This document shows, piece after piece, positions 52,299 to 60,522 of a stretch of DNA of 64,000 nucleotides (positions are counted from its first letter, which is position 1; every line of letters starts with the position of its first letter). Under the pieces are notes generated by a model. It made no database searches, was not told where the DNA came from, and was given only the letters and a program-made list of their open reading frames with translations. A program made the translations under genes and the position numbers. The stretch covers positions 39,285-103,284 of the forward strand of contig NZ_BMOY01000005.1 in NCBI RefSeq assembly GCF_014647315.1. The letters run 5' to 3'. The DNA comes from Paenalicyclobacillus cellulosilyticus (GTDB lineage: Bacteria > Bacillota > Bacilli > Alicyclobacillales > Alicyclobacillaceae).

Positions 52299-54269
52299 AT
52301 GTGGGAAGGATTTCGCCACTTCGCGGACACGTACCTGATGTGGAACGAGGGACCGCTCATCTGGATGTCGGATGTGCTCATCTTGCTCACGTCCATCGGG
52401 ATCGTGGCCGTATTGACGTACTTCAAGAAGTGGAAGTGGCTGTGGGACGAGTGGTTGACCACCGTCGACCACAAGAAGATCGGCATCATGTACCTGATCT
52501 GTGCACTGCTGATGTTTTTCCGCGGCGGTGTGGATGCGCTCCTCATGCGGACGCAGCTGGCGCTGCCGAACAACCACTTTCTCGACGCGGAGCACTACGA
52601 CCAGATCTTCACCACGCACGGCACCATCATGATCTTGTTCATGGCGATGCCGTTCATCTTCGCCTTGTTCAACATCGCGGTGCCGCTGCAGATTGGCGCC
52701 CGCGACGTGGCGTTCCCGTACTTGAACGCCATCAGCTTCTGGCTGTTCTTCTTCGGGGCACTGTTGTTCAACATCTCCTTCGTGTTCGGCGGGTCGCCGG
52801 ACGCGGGGTGGACCAGTTATCCGCCTTTGTCCGAGCTCGCGTTTGACAAAGGGCCGGGGGAGAACTTCTATCTCTTAGGCTTGCAGATCTCCGGTATCGG
52901 CAGCATTGCCACCGGCATCAACTTCATGGCGACCATCCTCAAGATGCGGGCGCCCGGGATGACCCTGATGCGGATGCCGCTGTTCACTTGGTCGGTGTTG
53001 GCGGCGTGCGTGGTCATCATCTTCGCGTTCCCTGCCTTGACGGTGGCGCTGGCCCTGCTTTTGCTCGACCGCATCGTCGGGACGCACTTTTTCACCATCC
53101 TACACGGCGGCAACCCGATGATGTTCATCAACCTGTTCTGGATCTGGGGGCATCCGGAGGTTTACATCGTCATCCTGCCGGCGTTCGGCGTGTTCTCGGA
53201 AGTGGTGGCCACGTTCGCGCGCAAGCGCATCTTCGGGTACGGTTCGATGGTCGTCGCGTTGATGGCCATCAGCGTCATCAGCTTCTTCGTCTGGGTGCAC
53301 CACTTCTTCACCATGGGCGCCGGAGCGGACGTGAACACGTTCTTCGCCGTCGCGACCATGGCCGTGGGTATCCCGACGGGCGTGAAGGTGTTCAACTGGC
53401 TGTTCACCATGTACCGCGGCCGCATCCGGATGTCGCTGCCGATGCTGTGGACCGTCGCCTTTGTGCCGTGTTTCGCCATCGGGGGCGCGACGGGCGTGAT
53501 GTTGGCGGTGGCGCCCGCCGACTACCAGTATCACAACAGCTACTTCCTGATTGCCCATTTCCACCAGGTGCTCATCGGCGGGACGGTGTTCGGCATGCTC
53601 GCCGGCATGTACTACTGGTGGCCGAAGATGTTCGGCTTCCTGCTCGATGAACGGCTCGGCCGGTGGGCGTTCTGGTTCTTCAACATCGGGTTTTACGTCT
53701 GCTTCATGCCGCAGTACGCGCTCGGGTTCATGGGCATGCAGCGCCGCATGTACACCTACCCGGCCGATCTCGGTTGGGGCACGCTCAACTTCATCTCGAC
53801 CATCGGCGCCTATTTGATGGGCATCGGGTTCTTGTTCATGGTGGCGCAGATCATCTACAGCATCCGCTATGGACAGCGGGACCTGACGGGCGACCCGTGG
53901 GACGGCCGCACGCTCGAGTGGTCGCTGCCGTCGCCGGTGCCGCACTACAACTTCGCCGTCATCCCGACGGTGGAAGACCGCGACTACTGGTGGGTGCTCA
54001 AGCAGCAAGGCCGGACCCAGGAACTGCGGCCGCGTCCGGAAGAGATCCAGCCCATCCACATGCCGAAAAACTCCGGCCGCCCGTTCCTGATGGGCGTGGC
54101 GTTCTTCGTCGCCGGCATCGGGTTTGTCTTCAACTGGTACGTGCTGGCGGTGCTGGGGCTGCTCGGTGTGGTGGCCTGCATGGTGGCGCGGGCGTTCGAG
54201 TACGACGACGAGTACCACATCCCGGTGGAAGAGGTTCAGCATACGGAAGCGGCGCTGGGGAGGTTGTGA
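52299..54269 (+). CDS. qoxB: Quinol oxidase subunit I (QoxB/CyoB type)
   Basis: Haem-copper catalytic subunit, 656 residues. The key motifs are WIWGHPEVYIVILPAFGVFS with the Tyr-His pair, HHFFTMGAGADVN with the CuB histidines, and AHFHQVLIGGTVFGM with the haem histidines. The first haem ligand is in TTHGTIMILF. KxTV-type D- and K-channel residues are probably conserved. ATG 52299 suits AAGGGGG nine bases upstream; GTG 52293 is too close. It follows qoxA by 19 bases. Confidence 0.98.
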   Translation: MWEGFRHFADTYLMWNEGPLIWMSDVLILLTSIGIVAVLTYFKKWKWLWDEWLTTVDHKKIGIMYLICALLMFFRGGVDALLMRTQLALPNNHFLDAEHYDQIFTTHGTIMILFMAMPFIFALFNIAVPLQIGARDVAFPYLNAISFWLFFFGALLFNISFVFGGSPDAGWTSYPPLSELAFDKGPGENFYLLGLQISGIGSIATGINFMATILKMRAPGMTLMRMPLFTWSVLAACVVIIFAFPALTVALALLLLDRIVGTHFFTILHGGNPMMFINLFWIWGHPEVYIVILPAFGVFSEVVATFARKRIFGYGSMVVALMAISVISFFVWVHHFFTMGAGADVNTFFAVATMAVGIPTGVKVFNWLFTMYRGRIRMSLPMLWTVAFVPCFAIGGATGVMLAVAPADYQYHNSYFLIAHFHQVLIGGTVFGMLAGMYYWWPKMFGFLLDERLGRWAFWFFNIGFYVCFMPQYALGFMGMQRRMYTYPADLGWGTLNFISTIGAYLMGIGFLFMVAQIIYSIRYGQRDLTGDPWDGRTLEWSLPSPVPHYNFAVIPTVEDRDYWWVLKQQGRTQELRPRPEEIQPIHMPKNSGRPFLMGVAFFVAGIGFVFNWYVLAVLGLLGVVACMVARAFEYDDEYHIPVEEVQHTEAALGRL

Positions 54270-54272
54270 GCC

Positions 54273-54905
54273 ATGGCTGTGATGGAGCATCACCTGCATG
54301 AGGCGTCCGGTGCCCGCCGGCACCTCCCGATGGAGTACCGGGATGTTCATCAGTCGTTGCGGATCTTGGGATTTTGGCTGTTCCTGGCGACCGACATGCT
54401 GCTGTTCGCGTGCTTGTTCGCCACCTATTTGGTCCTGCGGACCCATACGGACGGGGGCCCGACGCCGCGGGAATTGTTCGATGTCCCCGGGTTCACGGCG
54501 GAGACGTTCATCCTGCTCACCAGCAGCTTCACGGGCGGCTTGGCCACGCTGGCGATGCGCAACGGCAAGAAAGGGCAACTCATCGGCTGGCTCGCCGTCA
54601 CCATGTTGCTTGGGCTCTCGTTCGTCGCGCTGGAAGCCCAGGAGTTCGTGAAGGACGCCCTGGAAGGCGCGACCATGCAGCGCAGCGCCTTCCTGTCCTC
54701 GTTCTTCACCTTGGTCGGAACGCACGGCAGCCACGTGTCGGTCGGTATTGTGTGGATGTTCCTGACGCTGCTTCAGGTCTTGCGCCGCGGCATCACGCCC
54801 ATCACGGCGCGCAAGGTGTTCATTGTGAATCTCTACTGGCATTTCCTCGACGTGGTGTGGGTGTTCATCTTCACCATCGTCTACCTCTCCGGGGTGGTGA
54901 TGTAA
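54273..54905 (+). CDS. qoxC: Quinol oxidase subunit III
   Basis: A 210-residue membrane subunit of the haem-copper oxidase with five hydrophobic segments, starting at GFWLFLATDMLLFACLFATY, the conserved E/D-helix signature. FTLVGTHGSHVSVGIVWMF and YWHFLDVVWVFIFTIVYL are conserved for subunit III. GGGGAGG lies seven bases before the ATG, inside the end of qoxB. It has no catalytic centre but stabilises the complex. Confidence 0.97.
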   Translation: MAVMEHHLHEASGARRHLPMEYRDVHQSLRILGFWLFLATDMLLFACLFATYLVLRTHTDGGPTPRELFDVPGFTAETFILLTSSFTGGLATLAMRNGKKGQLIGWLAVTMLLGLSFVALEAQEFVKDALEGATMQRSAFLSSFFTLVGTHGSHVSVGIVWMFLTLLQVLRRGITPITARKVFIVNLYWHFLDVVWVFIFTIVYLSGVVM

Positions 54906-54906
54906 C

Positions 54907-55263
54907 GTGGCGAACGCTTCAGGACAACACACCGCTTTCGGCCCCGGGCCGGGTGCGCACGGCGAAGAGGAGCACAAGCACGGGGCGGGCTTGTACATCG
55001 CCGGCTACATCCTGTCCTTGGTGCTGACGGCAATTTCGTTTTGGCTCGCGCTCACGCGGGCGATGCCGCTCGGGCCGCTGATGCTCGTGCTCATCATCTT
55101 GGCGGGGTTGCAAATTGTGGTGCAACTGTTCTTCTTCATGCACGTGACGGAGGGCGACGGTCCGCCGTGGCACTCCATGGCGTTGTTGCTCGGGCTCATC
55201 TTCACCTTCGCCATTGCACTGATGTCGATGTGGATTATGTCGTTCCACTATCAGGTGCAGTAA
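54907..55263 (+). CDS. qoxD: Quinol oxidase subunit IV
   Basis: A 118-residue membrane subunit with three helices (IAGYILSLVLTAISFWLALT, LMLVLIILAGLQIVVQLFFF and LLLGLIFTFAIALMSMWIMS). HVTEGDGPPWH is the conserved loop of the CyoD/QoxD type. GTG 54907 is one base after the qoxC stop. Confidence 0.95.
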   Translation: MANASGQHTAFGPGPGAHGEEEHKHGAGLYIAGYILSLVLTAISFWLALTRAMPLGPLMLVLIILAGLQIVVQLFFFMHVTEGDGPPWHSMALLLGLIFTFAIALMSMWIMSFHYQVQ

Positions 55264-55289
55264 CGGGCAAAGGAAACGTCAAGGGCATG

Positions 55290-55337
55290 CAGGCGGACGT
55301 GGTGCGCAAAAGCATCGCGTCCGCCTGTGGTTTGTTT
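55290..55337 (+). terminator. Terminator of the quinol oxidase operon
   Basis: Perfect arms CAGGCGGACG (55290-55299) and CGTCCGCCTG (55318-55327), with an 18-base loop, followed by TGGTTTGTTT. It is 27 bases after the qoxD stop. The next 120 bases hold no gene. Confidence 0.75.
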
Positions 55338-55457
55338 CCGAGTCTGCACACGACGGCGAAGCGGGTGCCGACCGGCTCGAGTGGGGGTGGTTCATGCTGG
55401 TGCTGTGCCGGGTCAGCGTGGGTTTCGGCGGTGTTCTGCAGGGTCGGAGGTCATGGG

Positions 55458-56261
55458 TCAAAGGTCTTCCTCGTCTTCCCATACAGGTTCCGCGTCCATC
55501 ACGGGTTGCGCGTCCATGCCGCCATCGGCAGCCGACAGGTGCTTCGCCGCGTATTCCCGAAGTTCTCCCCGCAGGTTGCGCATCACCCATTGCAGGAAGA
55601 CGCTCCGTCGTTCCGCAGGTGTGAGGAAGTACCGGTCTCCCGCTGTCTGCCGCGCTCGCCGCGTGGCGTCGTGCAAGGCCAGGGCTGCGGCGACCGAGAT
55701 GTTGAAGCTCTGCACAAAGCCGTACATCGGGATGAAGAATTTGCCGTCGGCCAGGTTTGCCGCTGCCTCGGAAATGCCGCGGTGTTCATTGCCAAAGACG
55801 AGCACGGTGGGTTGCGAGAGGTCCATCTCGTCGATGGGTACCGCGCCTTCTCCGAGGTACGTGGCGCAGATGCGGTATCCTTGCGCCTTGAGATGTTGCA
55901 CGGCTGTGGCGATGCTTGGCTCCTGGCGGATGGTGAGCCACTTGTGCGCGCCTTGCGTGACCTTTTTGTTCGGTGCAAACGGTTGCTGACCCGCCACCAC
56001 CGTGACGTTCTGCACGCCAAACGCATCGGCGGAGCGCAGGACTGCCGCTTGGTTGTGCCCGTCGTCCACCGCCTCCAGCAGGACGGAGATGTATCGCGTG
56101 CGGTGCCGTAATACCTCGACCATCCGCATCACCCGCTCCGGGCGGAACATCTCGACCAGCCAATGCTCCTCTGCACGCAACAAGCCGAGTTCCACGAGCT
56201 GCCACCACCAGGCGTCCCGTCCCGCAGGACACGATGGCGGCGGGGTAGCGCTGCCGCGCAT
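55458..56261 (-). CDS. SpoU/TrmH-family tRNA/rRNA 2-O-methyltransferase
   Basis: A 267-residue SPOUT enzyme. The knotted methyl-donor site has motif 1 DGHNQAAVLRSADAFGVQNV (with the catalytic arginine), motif 2 LVFGNEHRGISEAA and motif 3 IPMYGFVQSFNISVAAALAL. This pattern suits TrmH, which methylates G18 of tRNA, but rRNA methylases of the family look alike. ATG 56261 follows AAAGGAG by seven bases. It is divergent from the flavoprotein gene. Confidence 0.93.
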   Translation of the reverse strand: MRGSATPPPSCPAGRDAWWWQLVELGLLRAEEHWLVEMFRPERVMRMVEVLRHRTRYISVLLEAVDDGHNQAAVLRSADAFGVQNVTVVAGQQPFAPNKKVTQGAHKWLTIRQEPSIATAVQHLKAQGYRICATYLGEGAVPIDEMDLSQPTVLVFGNEHRGISEAAANLADGKFFIPMYGFVQSFNISVAAALALHDATRRARQTAGDRYFLTPAERRSVFLQWVMRNLRGELREYAAKHLSAADGGMDAQPVMDAEPVWEDEEDL

Positions 56262-56474
56262 GTGCCATCTCCTTTCCGAATCGCGTCCACACTGCACAAA
56301 GGCGCCCGGTGTCTGCGGGCGCGGCCAGCACGCAGGATGCTGACCTGCCACGATGAGACTGTACTATGCTTGCCGGGATGCTTGCAAACGGATGGATGTA
56401 TAATCAACAGATGGAGTGCCCATCCACGTCGAGCGGCACCCGATGTTCGCTTCGACACACGAGGAGGAATCCGC

Positions 56475-57044
56475 ATGTACGACGTCGCCATCATCGGAGC
56501 CGGCCCCGCCGGTGCGAGTGCCGCCATCTTTTGCGCCAAGGCGGGCAAGCGGACGTTGGTCATCGACAACGACCAGAGCATCACCCGCCGTGCCTGGATT
56601 GAAAACCACTATGGCATCCCGCAAATCAGCGGGCCGGATCTCGTCGAGACCGGAAAAAAACAGGCACAGAAGTTTGGCGCCGAGATCATCAAGGCACAGG
56701 CGACCCATGTCAGCCAAACGCCCGAAGGCCTCCAGATTGAAACCGACCAAGGGACGTTCACCGCGCGCCATGTGATCATCGCGACCGGCGCGTACACGGA
56801 CCTGGCGGAGAAGATTGGCCTGAGGACAAAACCAGGCACGGAGCCGCGCATCAAGACCATCGTCGAGGTGGACAACCAAGGCCGCACCAACATCCCCGGC
56901 ATCTGGGCCGCCGGGACCATCGCCGGCGTGAGCGTGCATACCATCATCACCGCGGGGGACGGCGCGAAGGTGGCCGTCAACGTCATCAGTGAGCTGAACG
57001 GGACCCGTCATGTCGATCACGATGTGTACAAGCCAGGAAACTGA
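56475..57044 (+). CDS. Half-size thioredoxin-reductase-like FAD protein
   Basis: A 189-residue flavoprotein. The N-terminus [20 protein letters not shown] is the FAD Rossmann loop; [11 protein letters not shown] is the GD-type second contact; and [20 protein letters not shown] closes the FAD domain as in thioredoxin reductase. The NADPH domain and the redox CxxC that full-length TrxR (about 310 residues) has between these parts are absent, with direct continuity and no frameshift. GAGGAGG is seven bases before ATG 56475. Possibly a subunit that takes electrons from another protein. Confidence 0.88.
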   Translation: MYDVAIIGAGPAGASAAIFCAKAGKRTLVIDNDQSITRRAWIENHYGIPQISGPDLVETGKKQAQKFGAEIIKAQATHVSQTPEGLQIETDQGTFTARHVIIATGAYTDLAEKIGLRTKPGTEPRIKTIVEVDNQGRTNIPGIWAAGTIAGVSVHTIITAGDGAKVAVNVISELNGTRHVDHDVYKPGN

Positions 57045-57052
57045 GGAACGAG

Positions 57053-58093
57053 GTGCGCCCAGTGTACGGAGTCGTTCTGCCTGGCCATGAGCGCGTCGAA
57101 ATTCGGGAATTCGACGTCCCGCAACCCGGAGTCGGTCAAGTTCTGGTCAAGATGAAGGCTTCAGGACTGTGTGGCAGCGACCTGCGAGCCATCTATCGTG
57201 AGCATGTGGGTGTTGGTGCGGAACGTTATCAGAACGTCATCGCGGGGCATGAGCCGTCGGGGCAGATTGAGGAAGTGGGTCCGGGTGTGACCGGCTTCCG
57301 ACGCGGGGACAGAGTGATCGTGTATCACATTGCGGGGTGCGGGTATTGCCGCGAATGCCGGCGCGGACACATGATCAGCTGCTCCTCGCCGGAACGCGCT
57401 GCATATGGCTGGCAGCGGGATGGCGGACATGCCGATTACCTGTTGGCGGAAGCGCGCACGCTCATTCGTCTGCCTGATGAGCTGAGTTACGTGGACGGGG
57501 CTTTGATTGCGTGCGGCTTTGGTACCGCGTATCAAGGTGTGCTTCGTGCGGGAATTTCCGGGCGCGATCGCGTCCTCGTCGTGGGCCTTGGCCCCCTCGG
57601 ACTGGCTGCGGTCATGTTGTCGATGGCGAGCGGGGCCGAAGTGATTGCGGTCGATTTGGTGCCCGAGAGGCTGGCGCTGGCCCGGCGCATCGGGGCCCAA
57701 CACACGTTGCCGGCGGACGGCCAGACGTTGGAACAGATCATGGCACTGACGCGCGGCAAAGGCACCGAAGTGGCCATCGACTGCTCAGGAAGCCCGCAAG
57801 GCCGACTGCTGTGTTTGCAAGCCGCACGCGAACGGGGACGCGTGGTGTATTTGGGGGAGGGCGGAACGGTCACGTTCGAGCCCAGCCCCCTCCTTTTGCA
57901 TAAACGGCTCACGCTGTACGGGTCTTGGGTGTGCGGACTGGCCGAGATGGAAGAGCTCGCGGAGCATCTGGTGCGGAAAGGGTTGCATCCCGAGGACATC
58001 GTCACGCACAGGTTTGCGCTGACGGAAGCGGATCAGGCTTACAAGACGTTTGCCAGCGGCAAGTGCGGCAAGGTGGTATTGACTTGGGATTGA
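57053..58093 (+). CDS. Zinc-dependent alcohol dehydrogenase (MDR family)
   Basis: A 346-residue medium-chain dehydrogenase. The catalytic zinc ligands are Cys in [13 protein letters not shown], His in [14 protein letters not shown], and Cys155 near [13 protein letters not shown]. The structural zinc has four cysteines in [16 protein letters not shown]. The nucleotide-binding loop [20 protein letters not shown] is followed by an acidic residue ([11 protein letters not shown]), favouring NAD. The substrate is unclear; sugar alcohols or threonine are possible. GTG 57053 is eight bases after the flavoprotein stop, and GTG 57062 is an alternative. Confidence 0.93.
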   Translation: MRPVYGVVLPGHERVEIREFDVPQPGVGQVLVKMKASGLCGSDLRAIYREHVGVGAERYQNVIAGHEPSGQIEEVGPGVTGFRRGDRVIVYHIAGCGYCRECRRGHMISCSSPERAAYGWQRDGGHADYLLAEARTLIRLPDELSYVDGALIACGFGTAYQGVLRAGISGRDRVLVVGLGPLGLAAVMLSMASGAEVIAVDLVPERLALARRIGAQHTLPADGQTLEQIMALTRGKGTEVAIDCSGSPQGRLLCLQAARERGRVVYLGEGGTVTFEPSPLLLHKRLTLYGSWVCGLAEMEELAEHLVRKGLHPEDIVTHRFALTEADQAYKTFASGKCGKVVLTWD

Positions 58094-58127
58094 GGCCAAG
58101 CGAATCAGCATCTCCATGACCCACATG

Positions 58128-58154
58128 GCGCGCCCCTAAGGCTCTGGGGCGCGC
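58128..58154 (+). terminator. Stem-loop after the alcohol dehydrogenase gene
   Basis: Perfect nine-base arms GCGCGCCCC (58128-58136) and GGGGCGCGC (58146-58154), with loop TAAGGCTCT and the sequence TATAAGATTT after it. The T tract is poor. Confidence 0.6.
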
Positions 58155-58220
58155 TATAAGATTTGCCGACCATGAGCATGTTTGATTCAATCTGAATTTT
58201 ACGTAATAGATGATTCGTGA

Positions 58221-58316
58221 TATAAAGATCCGGGCAAGGTGACAGTACCGCACCCGGTCAAAAACCTGCCCGCTTTCGTGGTCAACAGCATACTGAAGCA
58301 GGCTGGATTGAAATGA
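58221..58316 (+). pseudogene. hicA: HicA toxin remnant (C-terminal part only)
   Basis: The open frame reads YKDPGKVTVPHPVKNLPAFV then VNSILKQAGLK before the stop. This is the C-terminal half of a HicA mRNA interferase, which usually ends in a VPxHxxKxLxxGTLxSILKQAGL pattern. An in-frame TGA (58218-58220) stops the frame upstream, and no HicA N-terminus (the RELIKLLKxxG helix) or catalytic-histidine segment could be found in any frame before it. So the toxin is broken. Its TGA overlaps ATGATC in the old HicA-HicB coupling position. The stretch is AT-richer than its surroundings. Confidence 0.8.
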
Positions 58317-58348
58317 TCCTGTCTGTTGCGAAAGGAGGCCCCATCGGG

Positions 58349-58645
58349 ATGGGCAAACTGCCTGACCGTTACTTGTATCCGGCTGTGTTTCGGTTCGACG
58401 ACGATGGGATTTCAGTATACTTTCCGGATCTACCAGGATGTATCACTTGCGGTAACACCGTCGAGGAAGCGTACCGCATGGCCCGTGACGCTTTGGCTGG
58501 TTACTTGGCGGTTTCGGAAGAAGAAGGCGATGAGATACCTGCACCGTCGCTGGATGCTAAGTTCCCGCTTGAGGACAACGAGCGCGTCGTTTTCGTCGAA
58601 GCTTGGATGCCACCATATCGTAGTGTGCCTGGACGAAGGCGCTAA
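58349..58645 (+). CDS. HicB-family antitoxin-like protein
   Basis: A 98-residue HicB-type protein. The N-terminal partial RNase H fold is LYPAVFRFDDDGISVYFPDL, then PGCITCGNTVEEAYRMARDA and LAGYLAVSEEEGDEIPAPS, all characteristic. No C-terminal DNA-binding domain is seen; it ends FVEAWMPPYRSVPGRRR. Intact HicB keeps HicA inactive. Here the toxin is only a fragment, so it is an orphan antitoxin. The start ATG 58349 has AAAGGAGG ten bases before it. The ATG at 58313 would be coupled to the hicA stop. Confidence 0.88.
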   Translation: MGKLPDRYLYPAVFRFDDDGISVYFPDLPGCITCGNTVEEAYRMARDALAGYLAVSEEEGDEIPAPSLDAKFPLEDNERVVFVEAWMPPYRSVPGRRR

Positions 58646-58696
58646 ATATACTAGTCCGATTGGTATATTGGAACTTATGGCTGAGCCCATTATACT
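58645..58696 (+). promoter_or_regulatory. cysK promoter with overlapping palindrome
   Basis: TTGGAA (58668-58673), spacer of 17 bases and TATACT (58691-58696), 76 bases before the cysK start. The palindrome AATATAC (58645-58651) and GTATATT (58663-58669) overlaps the -35 element. This suggests control by a repressor. Confidence 0.7.
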
Positions 58697-58771
58697 GGAA
58701 GAGGCACGTGGGTGCTGAATGGTCAAGGGCACTTCGGAGGTCATCAAGACTGGGCGAAAGGATGTGTTCAG

Positions 58772-59716
58772 ATGCCGTATGCACCAAGACCCAAAATCGC
58801 CAATAACATCACGGAGCTCATCGGACGTACGCCGCTGGTCCGGCTCCAACGCCTGAGCGACCAAAGCGGCGTCGAGGTATTGGGGAAGCTCGAGTACTTC
58901 AACCCGCTCGGCAGCGTGAAAGACCGCATTGGACTCGCGATGATTGAAGCCGCGGAACAACAAGGGCTCATCCGCGCAGGGTCGGTCATCATCGAACCCA
59001 CCAGCGGCAACACCGGGATCGCGCTCGCGTTCGTCTGCGCTGCCAAAGGATACCGTTGCATCCTCTGCATGCCGGAGACCATGAGCATCGAGCGCCGGAA
59101 GCTGCTTTCGGCACTGGGTGCAGAGTTGGTGCTGACGGACGGAGCCAAAGGCATGCGCGGCGCCATTGAAAAGGCGCAAGAACTCCTGGAAACCATCCCG
59201 AACGCGTTCATGCCGCAACAGTTCAAAAATCCCGCCAATCCGGAGATCCATCGCCAAACGACGGCGGAAGAGATCTGGGAAGACACCGACGGCCGGGTGG
59301 ACATTCTGATCAGCGGCGTCGGCACGGGTGGCACCATCACCGGCGTCGCCGAGGTCATCAAGGCGCGTAAGCCGAGCTTTCAAGCCATCGCGGTGGAACC
59401 TGCCGATTCCCCGGTGCTTTCCGGCGGCAAACCTGGCCCCCACAAGATCCAGGGCATTGGCGCCGGATTCGTCCCGGATGTGCTCAACACATCCATCTAT
59501 GATGAAGTGGTGCAGGTGTCGAACGAAGACGCGTTCGCAGCGGCCAGGAAACTGGCGCGGGAGGAAGGCATTGTCGTCGGCATCTCGTCCGGTGCGGCGC
59601 TGCACGCAGCGTCCGTGGTGGCGAACCGGCCGGAGAACCGCGGCAAGACCATGGTCGTCATCCTGCCGGATACCGGCGAGCGTTACCTGTCGACCCCGTT
59701 GTTCCAAACCGAGTGA
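58772..59716 (+). CDS. cysK: Cysteine synthase (O-acetylserine sulfhydrylase)
   Basis: PLP enzyme that makes cysteine from O-acetylserine and sulfide. The 314-residue protein has [20 protein letters not shown] at the start, the PLP lysine in [12 protein letters not shown] (about 43-48), the substrate loop [13 protein letters not shown] and the PLP phosphate site [10 protein letters not shown], all of the CysK type. ATG 58772 has AAAGGAT upstream. It provides the cysteine from which SufS takes sulfur. The gene stands alone with its own promoter. Confidence 0.97.
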   Translation: MPYAPRPKIANNITELIGRTPLVRLQRLSDQSGVEVLGKLEYFNPLGSVKDRIGLAMIEAAEQQGLIRAGSVIIEPTSGNTGIALAFVCAAKGYRCILCMPETMSIERRKLLSALGAELVLTDGAKGMRGAIEKAQELLETIPNAFMPQQFKNPANPEIHRQTTAEEIWEDTDGRVDILISGVGTGGTITGVAEVIKARKPSFQAIAVEPADSPVLSGGKPGPHKIQGIGAGFVPDVLNTSIYDEVVQVSNEDAFAAARKLAREEGIVVGISSGAALHAASVVANRPENRGKTMVVILPDTGERYLSTPLFQTE

Positions 59717-60002
59717 AGTACCCTATCCTTAACCCACGGCGTTTGTCCTCTCGGGCACGACACGGGGTTACCCATGGGGTGGCCCCGCGTTCACGCCGCG
59801 GGCATCTGGTCCTGTCCACAGCCATATCCACGGCACCTCCTGCACAGCCCCTCGTTGACGGCCCTTCATCCGGGGTGTTACACTGCTCCTGAGCGCAAAA
59901 GTGAACCAAGCGATGGTTGGGACAAATCCGAAGCGCCGCAAACTTGGCGATGCACGGCCCCTTCATGGAGAACATCCCCTCTCGTCGCCCCGTTTTTCTC
60001 AC

Positions 60003-60089
60003 GCCGGGATGGCGGAACCGGCAGACGCAGGGGACTTAAAATCCTCTGGGCGAAAGCCCGTACGGGTTCGAGTCCCGTTCCCGGCACCA
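60003..60089 (+). tRNA. tRNA-Leu (anticodon TAA), CCA encoded
   Basis: An 87-base class II tRNA. The acceptor stem is GCCGGGA / TCCCGGC, the anticodon loop CTTAAAA (anticodon TAA), with a long variable arm (TGGGCGAAAGCCCGT), T arm CGGGTTCGAGTCCCG and encoded CCA (60087-60089). It reads TTA and TTG codons, rare in such GC-rich genes. Confidence 0.97.
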
Positions 60090-60098
60090 CATGGCGCA

Positions 60099-60125
60099 GG
60101 CGGGGGCGACCAGCCCCCGCCCTTT
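60099..60125 (+). terminator. Terminator of tRNA-Leu
   Basis: Perfect arms GGCGGGGGC (60099-60107) and GCCCCCGCC (60113-60121) with a five-base loop, then CTTTG. The T run is short. Confidence 0.7.
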
Positions 60126-60522
60126 GCCCTCTATACAGGGTGGGGTCTGCGCTTGTGCCGACGGTGAACACGGACCTCCCACCCCGGCCTCACGCGGCTG
60201 CACGCACAGTGCGGAAACCTTTGGCCACCCGTTTCGGTCATCCTCGATCACGGATTCCAGACCCGCTCCATCAACCATTCCGAAAACTTCTGGACACGGA
60301 TTCTCCCGGATCTCTTTGATCTTCTTTCTTACCTCATCTTTACAAAACCGTCACGCTTTCTTTACGGGGTTCGCGTAGACTTCTATCCAATGAAACTCGT
60401 CCATCTTGGAAACTCCAACTATAATGGAGTGGAATGCACGCGGCAGTAGAAGTGGAATGCTCGCGGCTGGCAGCGCAGGTGGACACGCAAGCGGAAATCA
60501 CGCACGGAGAAGGGGGCTTCGC
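60126..60522 (+). other. Intergenic region before uppP with promoter and repeats
   Basis: About 400 bases without a supported gene. From 60300 it turns AT-rich. A -10 box TATAAT lies at 60420-60425 inside the inverted repeat ACTCCA (60412-60417) and TGGAGT (60425-60430). Downstream is a nearly exact 19-base direct repeat (60428-60446 and 60451-60469, starting AGTGGAATGC) that differs at two bases. The -35 element is not clear. Confidence 0.6.

Noticed and set aside
55264..55457. Extra small gene between qoxD and the TrmH-type gene
   Set aside because: Frames here have no ribosome site or family similarity; the stretch is explained by the terminator and the end of the convergent gene.
58221..58645. 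Active HicAB toxin-antitoxin system
   Set aside because: HicA has an in-frame stop and no N-terminal half in any frame; only HicB is complete.
59774..60319. Coding frame covering the cysK to tRNA-Leu gap
   Set aside because: It runs through the whole tRNA-Leu gene and its terminator, has no ribosome site, and its translation is low-complexity.
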